DNA from: JBDSEG01 sp039920165
GTDB taxonomy: Bacteria > Pseudomonadota > Gammaproteobacteria > Burkholderiales > Burkholderiaceae_C
Assembly (NCBI GenBank): GCA_039920165.1
Contig: JBDSEG010000087.1
Location: 1-6,029, forward strand
DNA length: 6,029 bases
Reading direction: 5' to 3'
Shown here in pieces: positions 5,709-6,029 of the stretch. Positions within the stretch are counted from its first letter, which is position 1. Each line of letters begins with the position of its first letter. The position numbers were made by a program, and so were the translations under genes. The notes beneath the pieces are model-generated. The model worked only from the letters and a program-made list of their open reading frames with translations, was not told the origin of the DNA and did no database searches.

Positions 5709-6029
5709 ATGAATCGAAGAGAAATTTTGAGCGCATTGGGCGCTGCATCGGCTGCTGCTGCGGCCACGTCGTGGCCCGCAGGCGCATGGGCCCAGGCGAA
5801 GCCGGAAACGGCCAATCTGGCTTTGGGCTTCGGACTCGATCCGGTGTTTGCACCGCACATGGTGGCAATCAACAAGGGGTGGTTCCGCGAAGCCGGTTTC
5901 AACGAAGTCACGACCAAGACTTTCACCGGCGGCGCGTTGGCCGGCGAAGCACTGGTCGCCGGCGAGATCCAGCTCTGGACGCCCGGCAATCTGCCGCCGA
6001 TCTCGATGGCGCACAACGGCGTGCCGATC
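5709..6029 (+). CDS. ABC transporter substrate-binding protein (SsuA/TauA/NMT1-like), 3' truncated by window end
   Basis: The first 107 residues are visible and the frame is open to the window edge. Residues 1-28 form an export signal: MNRREIL with a twin-arginine pair (R3-R4), an alanine-rich hydrophobic stretch, and a likely cleavage site AWA-Q after residue 28. The RRExL pattern suggests Tat export, but a Sec signal is possible because the hydrophobic core is short and has no strict S/T-R-R-x-F-L-K motif. The mature start has the layout of SsuA/TauA/NMT1-like proteins: LALGFGLDPVFAPHMVAINKGWFREAGFNEV, where the substrate-facing loop follows the first strand and KGWFREAGF is the family's K-G-(F/W/Y)-F-x-x-x-G-(L/F) signature. 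GGALAGEALVAGEIQLW follows, matching the usual segment leading into the second strand. It would bind the substrate in the periplasm and deliver it to the two permeases. The binding residues are largely beyond the window. Confidence 0.9.
   Translation, partial: MNRREILSALGAASAAAAATSWPAGAWAQAKPETANLALGFGLDPVFAPHMVAINKGWFREAGFNEVTTKTFTGGALAGEALVAGEIQLWTPGNLPPISMAHNGVPI

Overview
The window is GC-rich with strong third-position GC bias. All genes supported lie on the + strand. The protein style (a HutC-type GntR regulator, taurine/sulfonate-class ABC genes, a Tat-like leader ending in AWA-Q) suggests a proteobacterium, most likely a betaproteobacterium of the Burkholderiales. That placement is an impression from sequence style and not a phylogenetic result.

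Layout: (1) 1-78 is the last 25 codons of a gene resembling the C-terminus of the GlcG/HbpS (DUF336) family. (2) 79-351 is a non-coding gap with a cluster of ATGT/ACAT half-sites at 292-320, including ATGTCTAAACAT, a plausible GntR operator. (3) 352-1110 is a GntR/HutC regulator with a UTRA ligand domain. (4) 1107-3293 is a 728-residue DUF3604 protein, a PHP-like putative metallohydrolase with no export signal. (5) 3297-4049 is an ABC ATPase of the SsuB/TauB/NrtD class. (6) 4046-4861 and about 4858-5688 are two different permeases of the SsuC/TauC class. (7) 5709 to the window edge is the first 107 codons of the periplasmic substrate-binding protein, with a Tat-like signal peptide.

Genes 3-7 look like one operon. 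Three junctions are 4-base ATGA overlaps (the last depends on the start chosen), one gap is 3 bases, and only the binding-protein gene has a clear Shine-Dalgarno sequence of its own after a 20-base gap. The simplest model is a substrate-induced uptake and processing unit. The binding protein captures a small organic compound, a heterodimeric permease driven by the ATPase imports it, the cytoplasmic DUF3604 protein acts on it or on a product, and the UTRA domain senses it or a derivative. The substrate cannot be read from the sequence.

The most notable point is the placement of an uncharacterised DUF3604 enzyme, translationally coupled to its regulator, inside a taurine/sulfonate-class ABC operon with paired permeases. 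I saw no rRNA, tRNA, CRISPR, insertion sequence or convincing intrinsic terminator.
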